The notes under the pieces were generated by a model. It saw only the letters and a list, made by a program, of their open reading frames with translations. It was not told the DNA's origin and ran no database searches. From Yamagishiella unicocca (taxonomy: Eukaryota; Chlorophyta; Chlorophyceae; Chlamydomonadales; Volvocaceae): a stretch of 64,000 nucleotides of DNA. The stretch is from positions 620,001 through 684,000 of the forward strand of contig BDSL01000034.1 in assembly GCA_003116995.1 (NCBI GenBank). Reading direction: 5' to 3'. Below, in pieces: positions 33,560 to 44,354 of this stretch (positions within the stretch are counted from its first letter, which is position 1; every line of letters begins with the position of its first letter). The translations under genes were made by a program, and so were the position numbers.

Positions 33560-34822
33560 ATGCAATTATTTCAATTACTTATGCTGCGGGCGATGCTGAT
33601 GCCTGCCCTACAGGTCGATCTGCGTGAAGTCAGCGGCAGCCTCGACCGCCCGCTTTCCAGCGGCCCGCTGCGCATTTACGCGGCGGCCGGCGGCGGCGGC
33701 GAACGCCATAGGGACGTCGCGGGCATACTAGTGGTGGGGCTAACAGAGGTGCCGTTCGGACGCGGCGGCAGCAGCGGTAGCAGCAGCGACCAACAGGTTT
33801 GTTACGGCGGGGGTGTAGCCGAGGCGACAGGGGGCTGACGCCTGGCTACAGTAATCGGTGCGGAGGGTTGGAGGGTTGGAGGGTTGGAGGGTTGGAGGGT
33901 TGGAGGGTTGGAGGGTTGGAGGGTTGGAGGGTTTCAAGGGCGCAGGAAGCGCTGCCCGCTGCGCCCCACTGTCCTGCCTGGTGGGCGCTAATCCGCTCCT
34001 TTGCGCGCTCCAGCGCCTGCATGCGTCCCCCATGTAAGCTTCCAACCCCGCCGCAGCCCCCCTCACGCACCCCTCCGTGGCGCTCAAGAGCCAGCCAACA
34101 CCACCTGCCCTGCGCCCCGCCCTCCTCCCCGCCGCACCCACCCCCGCCGCCCCCGCCCCCGCAGGCGCACTCGCCCCCGCTCTACCGCCGCATCGACCCG
34201 CGCACCTTCCAACTGACCCTCGGGTCTGTCGACGGCCCGGCCTCCACCTCGCCGCCCTCCTCTTCCCAGCTGCTGCTGGTGTTCCCTCGGGGCAGCCAGG
34301 ACCACGACGCGGCGCGCACGGAGGCGGTGCTCGCGGACCTAGCCGCGGGTCGCGGCCTGCCGTGCGCCGAGGAGCCCGCGGGTGCGCATTTCATGGGCAG
34401 TTGGACACGGGGAGGGGCCCGGACATGACATGATCCAAAGCGTCCAACCGCTCCAACCGGCGAGACATTAGCAACGAATGACACCTTACCCCTACCCCTC
34501 GCACCCCCTCGCTGCCGCCACCTGCCCCCGCACGCATGCAGGAGCCGCAGCCTACCCGCCGCAGCCGCACGCGTCGCCCGGCCGCCACACCGCCGTCGCC
34601 GCCGCCACCGCCACCACCGCCGCCACCGCCGCCACCGCCGCCACCGCCGCCACCGCCGCCACCGCCGCCGCCGCCGGCAGCTTCTCCCCCGACCACGGTC
34701 CCTCGGACGACTCCCGTGTGCTCTTCCACGATCCCGACCCTGCGCGCTCCCTCGGCTGGAAGAACAACCAGCCCGTCCGCCTGACCCACCTGGAGCGCAT
34801 CCCGCAGCGGGCGCCGCTACAC

Positions 34823-34857
<35 letters not shown>

Positions 34858-35972
34858 ACAGCATCGGCGGCTGCAGGACGCGGCTGACGGGCATACAAAC
34901 GGCAGTGGGGGAGGTGGAGGAGGAGGCGGAGGAGGAGGAGAGCGCAGCTTGCTAGGGCCGCTGGGTGCCGAGGTCGGCAGCCCCGGAGGCACCCGCGTCG
35001 GCCGGCTGAGCGGCCTGGGGCTCGGCGGCGTGTGGGGCTGTGTGGCGGTTGCCAACCTTGCGTACGAGAAGGTGCGGGGCCGGTGGTACCTGGTACCTTC
35101 TGCATGGATGGTAGTGGGGGGAGATGACTTGGCGTTACACAGGGGTGGCAAGGACGACGGGCCAGAGCAGGTTATGGTATGGTCCAGATCTAGAGCAACC
35201 ATTTGCCAGCGAGCGAACTGTTGTCGAGCCGTGGGTGACGCATGTACGTACATTTCGTGGTGCTCCGGGCGCGGGTCGGTCGATCGCATTACGGCTCCAG
35301 CGCCCCGCCGACCCGCGGACCCGCCGACACCGTTGTTACCTCGGTGCCTCCACGCAGGATGTACGAGTGCGGTACAGCCTGGACGGCTGGTCGTCCTGCG
35401 GGGAGGTGAGGCGGCTGCGGGTGCGCGCGAAGCGTGCGAAGGCTTTGGCTGCAGCAGAGGCCGTGCGGCTGTAGCTGGACGCACTCCGGCCGGCACACAA
35501 CAACTCAATACTGGCGCATTAAGCAGGGAAGGGAGGGAGGGAGGGAGGGAGGGGGGTTGCGGCTGGGGTTGGTATGGTGTATCTACGACAGACGTGCGCA
35601 GCTGACGCGCAAACACACGCTCAGGTGGGAGCGCGTGGGTTTAGCCTCCTCCTTTTCCTTTCCATTGCAACAGGAGTAGCTCTGCTAAGCACCAGGTAAA
35701 ACAAACAAACACGCAGGAGCTCCGCGCCCTCTCTTACGGTGATGCAGGTGTCCGCAAACTGGGACAAGCGCCTGGGCCTGGGCGCCGACAACTTCAACTT
35801 CTCTCTGGACCTGGACTCCGCCGCCGCGCAGAACGGCGTGGCGCTGAGGACCACCCTAGCGGCCGGCAACCACGTGACGCTCAGCCTCGCGGTGCACTAC
35901 GTGGTTTCGGGGCAAGGCCACTGGGACAACAACGATGGCGCCAACTACACCTTCGATCTGCCCTGCGAGTAG
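33560..35972 (+). CDS. CBM21 (starch/glycogen-binding, PP1-targeting type) domain protein
   Basis: Exons 33560-33796, 34165-34381, 34542-35071, 35358-35405 and 35748-35972 join in phase to 418 aa from Met 33560; the true N terminus could be further upstream. The C-terminal ~105 residues are a CBM21 domain: GVWGCVAVANLAYEK, then DVRVRYSLDGWSS (the VRYT.D.W motif), FNFSLDLDS, and HWDNNDGANYTFDL with the invariant WDNN(x)NY signature. CBM21 occurs in glycogen-targeting subunits of protein phosphatase 1 and in fungal glucoamylase. In an alga a role at starch is likely, but no RVxF motif was identified with certainty. The middle has poly-Ala/Thr, poly-Gln and poly-Gly runs, expected to be disordered. 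No catalytic domain is present in the mapped exons. Confidence 0.8.
33862..33934. repeat. (GGAGGGTT)n, about 9 units, intronic
   Basis: An 8-bp unit GGAGGGTT repeated about nine times in intron 1 of the CBM21 gene. Regular GGG runs make G-quadruplex formation on the coding strand or RNA plausible. It is not the Chlamydomonas-type telomere repeat (TTTTAGGG). Confidence 0.9.
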
Positions 35973-37550
35973 GCAACCCACCATCTGTCGTCTGCCGGGG
36001 GGCTCAGGGCCGTGAGTTCTGGGGGATTAGGTAGGTGGCGAGAAGACCCCGAGTTTGGAGGAGCGTCCATCGGTGGGGCCGAGGAAAGCCGTGGACTAGG
36101 AAGCCGAGTAGGAAACCGGGGGAGAGGGCTTGACGACGGGTAGGGGCAAGGAGGGGGGGAAACGAAAGATTCGGCACGTGCCTGGTTGTGACGAGGGTGT
36201 GCCTGCCAGCTACTGGCAGGTGTGGTGTGTCGGTGCAGCGACGGGCGGCGGGTGACGGCGGCGGCGGATGCATGGGCGCGCTGAGCTCGCCTCGGGTGGT
36301 GCGTGCTTAGTCGCCAGTGTGCGTGTGCTGTTGCGCAGTGCTCTCGACCAAAGGTAGCTAGGGCATGCAACAATGGAAGGCGTAGGCAGCAGGAGGAGTG
36401 CGAGCTGCGCAGGGGCTTGCGGCAAGTACTGCGCGCTGGATCCAGACGGAGTGCGGGATGGATGGAGGGAGGTGTACCGTTGCTTAGCGCAGCGGCACAC
36501 CCATTGCGTGTTCGTACGGCGAGTATTGGCTCCGGAGCCAGGAGGCCGGACCGGGCGACACCTTGGGACGGATTGTTGTTGGGTTTACGCGTCAATTCGC
36601 GTAGTAAGATGTGTCTCAGCAGGGGGTTCCGGCAGGACTTACGCCCTCAAGTGGAGTGGGCAATGGTGCATGGTGCCAGGCAAAATGCGAGCAACGCAAG
36701 GACTGTAGTCGGCCTTGAGACAAGAGGCAGATACGGGTCTGTGTCGTTGATTTGCGTGTCTTGCGTATTTTGCTTGTAGCCAGCCAGAGCAGCCACATAC
36801 CGGTGGCGCCGTAGGGCGGCACAGGGGCCAGCTCCGAAACCCTCATCGCTTTCCGATACAAACCACCTGTACGTACAACCGTACATCCTCGCCTAGCTAT
36901 GCTTTTCCAACCCGATGTTGATGGCCGCACCTCGCCATGCTAGGCACGCGAGCAGCACTCGATTCCACCTTCGTTGTCGTTACCTGACGTACTGGACCCA
37001 TAATAAGGGTGATAGGTTGGCTGAGGGATGCAGGGTCTACGCTCCGACCAAGCACCTGGGCAAAATTGGAAGCCGTGCTGCGCGTTGACTAACACCGATA
37101 GTATTACTTGTTACAGTCGGACACTGAAGGAGCCGAATAGAGTTTTCAACTACCTGCACTGCCACGTCGGCATACACGACGCTCCTGCCTCCTGACGAAG
37201 CGCTCCCCCTGCGATGCCGGCAACAGAGCGCCTTGCTGTTGCAGCAAGCCGCTGTGTCCTGCATGCTGTCGCACGCACGGCGACACGGTCACATGGGAGG
37301 CGCGGCGCGTGCCGATCTGCCGAGCCTCCTCACCACCAACATGCCGGGCCATCTTCAACGGCCCTTCGGTCCCGTGCTGGTAGCGGAGGGAGGGCACGAA
37401 GGCCCGGCCGCCCGCCGGCCCTCACCCCTTGCGCTGCACCGCATATACCTCTTAACGAGCGTACAGGCCAGTGCAGCACCCCCCACCTCCTCAGCTTCCG
37501 TAAAAACCCGGCGGTCAACCGCCGCCCCTCGCACACCGCCGCCGCCACCG
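35973..37550. other. Spacer between convergent CBM21 and SRP68 genes
   Basis: About 1.6 kb holding the 3' UTRs of the two convergent genes. The frames seen in it are short and lack splice-linked partners. Nothing else was recognised. Confidence 0.4.
37111..37115 (-). terminator. TGTAA polyadenylation signal candidate (minus strand)
   Basis: TTACA on the plus strand reads TGTAA on the minus strand, about 440 bp after the SRP68 stop codon. Confidence 0.4.
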
Positions 37551-40500
37551 CTACCGCCGCCAGCCGAACAGCGACGACAGCACCGATTTCTTCTCCGCCT
37601 TCCGCAGCCGGTGCTCCAGATCCGGGTACGACAGGCAGTTGCTGGCGGTGTCCAGCATGATGGGCCTTACCGGGATGGCCTCGAAACCGTACGGCGCCTT
37701 GTACATGTGCGGCGGGGCCTTGTTGCCCGTGCCTCCAGCCGCGCCCGGAGCTGCTGCGGTGGCACCCCCGGCGAAGCTCTCCCACCGGTCCAACGCGTCC
37801 AACAGGTAAGCCGCAGCAGCAGCGCCGCTACCGCCGCCGCCCGGCTGCTGCTGGTCCAGGGAGAGGCCGCCCACACTGGCCTGCAGCTCCTCCTTCAGCT
37901 TGAGGTCGGAGGCGGACAGCTCGGCCTGGGCGACGGCTCTGTACGCGTGGGGTTGAGTAGTTGGAGGGAAGGGAGGGGGTTTGCAGAAAAGAACCGGTCA
38001 CTCGACGTGGAAGTGTAGAGAAGGGGGGGGAAGCGAGAAGACCAGATTACATAACATGGGAAAAGGAGGGCAGAGGACGGGGAGGGGAGAGGTAGCCAGT
38101 GAGGGCGGGGGCCCCCCCGGGGTGTTTCGAGACCAACCGCAAGCCCCCAGCACTGTTGAGCGCTCTCCATGGCCACGGTTCAGCTCTCGCCGGTCCAAGT
38201 AACCCTAAAACCCCACCAGCACCGCCCAAAACCCAACCCGCCACCCACTTGTACGCCGCCGCCTGCTGACCCAGATCGGCCAGGTCCGCCACCAACGCAT
38301 CCCGGCCGCCCAGCAGCACCAGCCCCGCCGCGTCACCGTCGGGCAGCGCCCGCAGCTGCTGAGCGGCCGCCGCGGCCCGCTCCTGCGACCTGTTGAGCAG
38401 CGCCCACGCCTCCAGGGCCTTGCCGGACCCGCCCGCCGCGTCCTTGTCGGCGCCGCCGGTGGTGGCCAGCAGCGCGTGTCCCACATGGTAGGTGCGCAGG
38501 GCGCGGACGGCGGAGCCCTGCGGGAGGAGGCGGCGGGGGCGTCATGGGCGGGAGTTGGAGTCACGGAGGGTCGGCTGAGGATGGCAGGGGGATGCGCGGG
38601 GGGGTGGGGTCGGTGGCGAGGGGACTCGGTTACACGACATGCGACATGGAATGCGCAAGGGGGGGAGGCGGGCGTGGTCCCGAGGTGCCGGGTACGTGTC
38701 AGCGTGTGGTATGGGTGGGGTTTTAGCTTGGCACGTCGCCATCCCGGGCCTGACACCCCGGGACCTCACATCCGGTCCCGGCCCCAGTCCCTCCAGCCCC
38801 CTTCCCGTCGCCCCAACCATGCGACCCAGCCCGACCCCTCTCCAAACCCTCCCGCTGCCCCCCAAACCCTTCCTCCCTCCCTCCCTCCCGCCCCCCCCCA
38901 AACCCTCCAGCATGCACCTCAAAACATCTGTCCTAAACGGCTTCTTCTCGCATCCACGGGTCTTCCTCGAAACCCCGCAAATCCTCCCTCCCTCCCTCCC
39001 GCTGCCCCGCCGACCCCACGGCCCCACACGCACCCTCGCCGCCGCCGCGTCGTGCAGCGCCTCCCCCGTCCTGCCCCCCAGCCGGGCCCCCAGTTCCGCC
39101 AGGTCCTCCAGGTGGCGACCCAGGAGGTCCAGAACCCGGACAACCTCTTCGGGCCGGGCGTGCCGTTCCTTGTCCTGCGGGGATGGGGAAGGGAGGTGAG
39201 GAAACCGTTGGATGGGAGGTAGGAAGAAACAGGGAGAGGGTTTGGGAGACGCGTTTGGAGGCGGTATGGGTGGACGAGGGAAGGGAGGGGGAGGGGGAGA
39301 GGGAGGGAAAGAGGGAGGGAGGACTTCATGAGGCCCGGGATTTGGCGTGCAGATTCCAAGATTCCAAGGGCGGGGCCGGGGTGGCAACGTGCGTGGGGAG
39401 GGGTTTCCGTCTTCGCGTTGCGGTGTGACCCCTGGCCCCGTGTGTATGAGGGGTGTCCTCTCAACCCCCCTGCCCCTCCCTCCCTCCCTGCCCCTCCCTC
39501 CCTGCCTCTCCCTGCCCCTACCTTGCCCCCAGGACCTCGTCTTGTTTTCGCCGCTTTCCTTATTCCTTTAGCGCGACCGAGCGACCTGCCTGCCGGGCTT
39601 CCTTCTCCCCCACCCACCCACCTTGATCTTCTTCCCCAGCGCCAGTCGCTGCAGCCCCGCCACGAAGCGTCCCCGGGTGTGCGCCAGATGCACCTCGCTG
39701 CGCTCCACAGTGCGCTGCAGCCGCAACCCCTCCACCGCCACCTCCAGCGCCTCCAGCTCCCGGAAATGGGCCTCGGAGTCGGGGCCTGGGGCGGGGGGAG
39801 GAGGGGGGGGCATGAAAACCGGTTGCACGGCATGGATAGGATAGCTGGCGCATTCTCTTCGGACACCTTGTTGTGGGCGCGGGGGGTGGCATAAAAACCG
39901 TTGACGCAAAAAGGACAGGATACTTGGCGCATGGTCGGGGGGCACGGGGCAGCGCGCGGGTGAGGCAGGCGGGCATCAGAAGGACCGGGGGGCCCAAGAG
40001 GGCAATTAAGGGACCGGCAGACGAGGGCCGCGAGCTTACCTTCGCTTACCAGCCGCTGGTGCCCAGGCGCTCCAGAGGCGGCACCACCTCCCCAGCCCTG
40101 GCAGGGTCCTCAAGAGCTCCCACCCCCAACCAAAACCATACACACACACACACGGACACCCGCCAGCCCCCCCAGGTCCTCCTCACCCGCCAGCCCCCCC
40201 AGGTCCTCCTCACCCGCCAGCCCCCCCAGGTCCTCCTCACCCGCCAGCCCCCCCAGGTCCTCCTCACCCGCCAGCCCCCCCAGGTCCTCCTCACCCGCCA
40301 GCCCCCCCAGGTCCTCCTCACCCGCCAGCCCCTTCACGGCGTTGCGCACGTGGCTCTTGGCCTCCGCCAGCGCGTTGATGGCCTTGTCGTACAGCGACAT
40401 CCGGGCATCCAGCGCGTCTCCCTCCACGTCCATCGTCTGACGGGTGGGTGGGGGTATGAAGAGGAAAACCCGTGTGCGAAAGAGAAAACCGTTAAGGACA

Positions 40501-43500
40501 GCCGCTTGGAGATGCATGCTGGAGAACTTGACGGGGGGGAGAGGAGGAGGCGAGGGGGAGAAGAGGAGGAGGAGAGGGGTAGGAGAGACATGGAAGAGCC
40601 GCTCGAGGCCGGATAGAGTGCCGCTGGCGGTGTGTGTCATGTAACACTGCGTGTCCTACCCTCCCCCTCCCTTTTCTGTAAAACCCCCCCCGCCCGCTTC
40701 CTCCCCCTCCCCTCTTCCCCTCCCCCTCCTAGGTCCCTCCCAGCTTCCCACCTGTGCCGCCTGCGCCCCGAACTCCGCCGCCTGGTGCAGCGCCAGCTTG
40801 ACCCGCTCGTGTCGTACTGGGTGGCAGCTGCCCATCCACTCCAGGTAGGAGGTGGAGGCGGCCTGGGCCATCTGGGCCTCCTGCGCCAGGACCGCCAGCT
40901 TGGACTGGAGGACGGAGGGGGGGAGGGGTGCGGGGTTTAGGTGGGTCCGACGGCGGTGGGTTTGCTTTTGACTTGGTCCACCTCAACCCCGCCCGTCCCG
41001 CGGGGGGCTCGCCACTCACCACCGCAGCTCCCCCCTCCACCCGCCCTCCAAACCAGGAGCCCCCGGGACACTGGCACGAAGCCCGCTACAACACCGTCAC
41101 CCACCAATACCTACCATACCACAAAAACACGCTCCCGCCCGCTCCCCCCCCCGGCCAGCTGTGATACCCGTGTCGTGTAACCGGGTCTTGCTACCCCCCC
41201 TCGCCTTTGGCTGCCCCCTCTCTCCTAAAACAACACACACGCACACGCACCTGCAGCAGATCCAGCCCCGGCCCCCCGGCCTGCTCGCCCCCGGACAGCG
41301 CCAGCAGCTCTGAGGGGTCCGCGGCCACTGCGCCCCCCGCCCGAGCGATGCGGTAGTTGCAGAACCGGATGTTCGGCTCCATCTCCTCCACCTGTGAGGG
41401 CCGGGCCCGGGTTCGGTCAGTTGGGGGTGGTATGAGGTGGTATGAGGTGGTATGAGGTGGTGTGAGGTAAAGGGGGGGTTCGGGCGGCCGCTCAGGTGCC
41501 CGCCGGTTGCCAGTGGCCTCGCGACCGGGCTCCAAAAGAGGACCAGGCTACCGAGGGCCCCCCTCCCCTCCCCTCCCCTCCCCTCCCCTCCCCTCCCCTC
41601 CCCTCCCCTCCCCTCCCCTCCCCTCCCCTCCCCTCCCCTCCCCTCCCCTCTCCTCTCCTCCCCTCCCCTGCCACATTTCCACTCCCCATTCCCGGCCCCC
41701 AACCTCCCCTGCCCGCCCCATGCCATCCCCCAAGCAGTTTGCTCCCTCTCTCTCTCTCCTGTGTCGCCTCTACGGGTCGTTTCCCCCTTCCCTTCCACCC
41801 TCGCCCTCCCGCCCCCCGCCCACCTGCGCCCCCCGCCCACCTGCGCCAGGCACAGCGACTGCCCCTCCACGTCCGGGCAAACCTTAGCCAGCTCCTGCCA
41901 CAGCTTCCTACGATGTGTGTGTGTGTGTGTGTGTGTGTGTTTGGGGGGGGGCATCGTGACGTTCGGTGGATGGGGGGTGGCACAAAAACCGTTTACCGTT
42001 TCGGTGGATGGGGTGGGGTGCGCAACTCCTGATAAGCCCCACTGCCGCGTCCTCAGCGGGCTCTGCCCGCCCTTCTGAAAAGAGGTTCTAGGGGCCTCCT
42101 GACCTCGCCCGGCTAGGACCAAGCCGGCCGCAATACGGCCCGCCAGATCCGGTGCCCCCTCGGCCCCCCCACGAGCCGCCTCCACGGCACTTGCGACCCT
42201 GACCCCTCGCCTCCCTTTCCGCAGCTGCTGCCAGCTCCCATGCCTCCGCCTCCGCCTCGGGCATCCACGGGTCTCCCTCGAGCCCCGCCGCCCTTGCCCG
42301 CGCCCGTGTGCTGGCTCTGCTCCCGCCTCCCACTCCGGCTCACTTTGCCCGCGTGAATTTCGCCAGCGCCAGCTCCCAGTCGCTCTCCCGCTCCAGCAGC
42401 AGGTTACCCGCCATCCAGGAGGAGTAGGCCTCGGCCTCCAGGGAGCCGCGGGTGTCGGAGCGCTCGGCGGCGAAGCGAGCCAGCTCCGAAGCCCACAGCA
42501 CGGCCTGTGACACGGAGGACGGTGGAGGAATAGAAGCGCGGGAGGGAAGGGTTCGAGGAAGACGCGCGGGAGGGGAGGGGGGAGGCGCATGTGGGTTGTA
42601 GCTACCTGGTTGGCTGGTAACGGTCGCCTGCGCGCACCCCGTCCGATACCCGGCCATGGACCGTCTCCCGGCCCCGTTTTCCTGGCAACCTCCCCTCCCT
42701 CCCCCGGCAGCCTATCCCTCCCCTCCCCGGCTTTGGCTACCTAGACCAAGCTCTCTCCAGCATGCCATTCGAACCGGGTGCACCAAAAGTGCTTCCTCAT
42801 CGATTTTACTCGCTGCTAGGAGCCGACCTGCGGGTTTGCTTTCAACCTCACCTCCCCCCCCGCAGTCAGTCCCAGTGCTCCAGCATGCGCCCACAAAATC
42901 GGTATCCGACGACCCTGCGCAAACTATCCTGTCCGCTCGCGTGAACGGTTTCTATGCCAACCCGCACCACCACCACCACCACCACCCAACCCAGTTCTCC
43001 AGCATGCATCTCAAAACTTCTGTTTTAAACGGTTTTTTCGGACATCCACGGGTTTCCCTCGAACACCACCCCCCCGCAACACGGCACCTCCCCACCTTGG
43101 CCAGCCTGCCGATGAGGTGGTGGCGCTTGCGCGGGTCCGCGTTGCCGCCGATACCGCGCGTCTCCGCCTCCTTCTTCAGCGCCATAGCGTACGACCAGGC
43201 CCGCTCCGCATTGAACAGCGGCACGTGCAGGTGCCTTTGGGGCGGGGGTGGAGAGGGAAGCCGTGTGGGGACAAAAGGTGGGTAGGGAATCGGCTGAAGT
43301 GAGGGGCTACAGCAGAGGGCTGTCCGTGGCCCAGGGGGACGCGTAGCGTAAGGGGAGCCAGGAAGCAGGGGCGAGCGAAGAGGCGGGGGTGCAGGGGATC
43401 AGTGTTGGCGCGTTTGTGCGCGCGCAGCCTCCGCCGTGGTGGTGCGCGCACCTGACGTCGGTTATGTTGTGCACGTCCAGCTTGCGCTTCTGGTACTTTG

Positions 43501-43817
43501 TGCGTCCGTGCTGCATCTTGAGGACCTTGTAAAGCGACTGGAGGCGCGAGGCGCAGTGCTTCCTGTGCAAGATAGGCGGCCCGAATCGTCAGCGGAAGCA
43601 ACGTCCTCCGCGCGGGCCCTCAATCATAGGCACCGCTTCTATATCACCACCTGTATCTCGTGTAGTCGCTGTGCCGTAGCCCATTTTGCGCTTGCGCCGT
43701 CTTAATGGTGCCAAGGAGGTTGAGCGCCAGTGGGCTGAGCTGAGCGGGGGCCGGTGCCTCCTCCGCGACTGTCTCTACCTGATCAACCTCCATTGTTTCT
43801 GCCTGATCGTCAGCCAT
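37551..43817 (-). CDS. SRP68: Signal recognition particle 68 kDa subunit
   Basis: Twelve minus-strand exons: 43817-43651, 43562-43452, 43234-43096, 42504-42344, 41907-41841, 41391-41251, 40904-40752, 40436-40322, 39785-39622, 39174-39034, 38517-38249 and 37938-37551, all in phase, 671 aa. The N-terminal RNA-binding half shows the SRP68 pattern: [91 protein letters not shown] and [15 protein letters not shown]. The C-terminal tail ends [20 protein letters not shown]...[10 protein letters not shown], the SRP72-binding end. SRP68 pairs with SRP72 on SRP RNA in the cytosol to target secretory proteins to the ER. Length is close to human (about 630 aa). The weakest acceptor is AAAG at exon 3. Introns hold the dispersed elements, minisatellites and simple repeats listed separately. 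Confidence 0.9.
37975..38010 (-). repeat. Dispersed intronic element, family B
   Basis: GGGGGTTTGCAGAAAAGAAC followed by CGGTCACTCGACGTGG lies in the last intron of SRP68. It matches, in reverse, the GTTACCGGTTCTTTT...ACCCCCCC modules at 3020 and 50868. Confidence 0.6.
38905..38976 (+). repeat. Dispersed intronic element, family A (full-length copy)
   Basis: Begins CTCCAGCATGCACCTC, has a middle CCTAAACGGCTTCTTC and ends CATCCACGGGTCTTCCTCGA. It lies in the intron between exons 39034-39174 and 38249-38517 of SRP68, antisense to the gene. Confidence 0.75.
39811..39945. repeat. Dispersed intronic element, family C (two diverged units)
   Basis: Two roughly 75-bp units in tandem: GCATGAAAACCGGTTGCACG...GGATAGGATAGCTGGCGCA and GCATAAAAACCGTTGACGCA...GGACAGGATACTTGGCGCA. 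A reverse-oriented match lies at 42905-42965, in another SRP68 intron. Confidence 0.65.
40161..40329. repeat. 27-bp tandem array overlapping the SRP68 exon 8 splice donor
   Basis: Six units of 27 bp (minus strand GGTGAGGAGGACCTGG, then poly-G, then CTGGCG) follow the 3' end of exon 8. Each unit repeats the exon-end/donor sequence CTGGCGG|GTGAGG. Read in frame each unit encodes GEEDLGGLA. The last copy runs into a GT-rich stretch. Confidence 0.9.
40458..40524 (-). repeat. Dispersed intronic element, family A (full-length copy)
   Basis: On the minus strand it begins CTCCAGCATGCATCTCCAAG, continues TTAACGGTTTTCTCTTTCG and ends CACGGGTTTTCCTCTTC. It lies in the SRP68 intron between exons 7 and 8 in the opposite orientation to the copies at 38905 and 42997. 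Confidence 0.7.
41401..41665. repeat. Simple repeats in SRP68 intron: TGGTATGAGG x4 and (CCCCT)n
   Basis: Four 10-bp TGGTATGAGG units near 41,428-41,467 are followed by about 18 CCCCT pentamers at 41,561-41,660. Both lie within the intron between exons 5 and 6. The pentamer gives long false frames in all six readings. Confidence 0.85.
42997..43070 (+). repeat. Dispersed intronic element, family A (full-length copy)
   Basis: Begins CTCCAGCATGCATCTCAAAA, has a middle GTTTTAAACGGTTTTTTCGG and ends CATCCACGGGTTTCCCTCGA. It starts about 25 bp inside the donor end of SRP68 intron 3 (gene on the minus strand). Confidence 0.75.
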
Positions 43818-44354
43818 CGTCTGTGCAACTGATCAGCCAAAGTTGTGTGCCTCGCTCACGTAAAATAAGTCGCCGCGGTTCAGCAGCCTTTGCTGATCTA
43901 TCACAGCTACGCTTTCCTGAGGAGAGGTATTAAACAGATGTCAAGGAAAGCGTTGTGAACAGCACCTCGGCTAAAGCCCACAAAGGCACCGTATATTTGC
44001 GGTACCAATCGTGACTGACGGTATCGGCCCTTTAATACAAGTTCAAACTCAAGCCAGACATGCCGTTACAACGTGACGTGAAAAAGAGTCCATATGTATG
44101 CCGTACCATCCCGTATTTGCCCGATTATGCGTCGTTCAATGCTTGTTGACTAAGGGCTCACTCGCTCCCATGCAGTACCGCTCCCCATTGCAACTTGCAA
44201 GTAGTGGCCAGGGTTGGAGGGCTTTCCGGTGTTGCGGGCTAAACTTCCCCTCACCTTACTAACCTTATCATCCCAAGAGACCTTCTTTCGCCCCAGGCCG
44301 CTGCCGCTGCGACCTCCACATATGCCTTTACTATAGGGGCGGAGTCGCTGAGCC

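Noticed and set aside
33862..33934. Telomere-like repeat
   Set aside because: The unit GGAGGGTT differs from the algal TTTTAGGG and plant TTTAGGG repeats and lies inside an intron.
40046..40115. Possible extra SRP68 exon reading [20 protein letters not shown]
   Set aside because: No combination of acceptor and donor keeps the phase of exons 8 and 9, which join correctly without it.
41492..42078. ORFs on both strands made of PSPPLPSPP or GEGRGGEGR
   Set aside because: They are translations of the CCCCT pentamer repeat inside an SRP68 intron.
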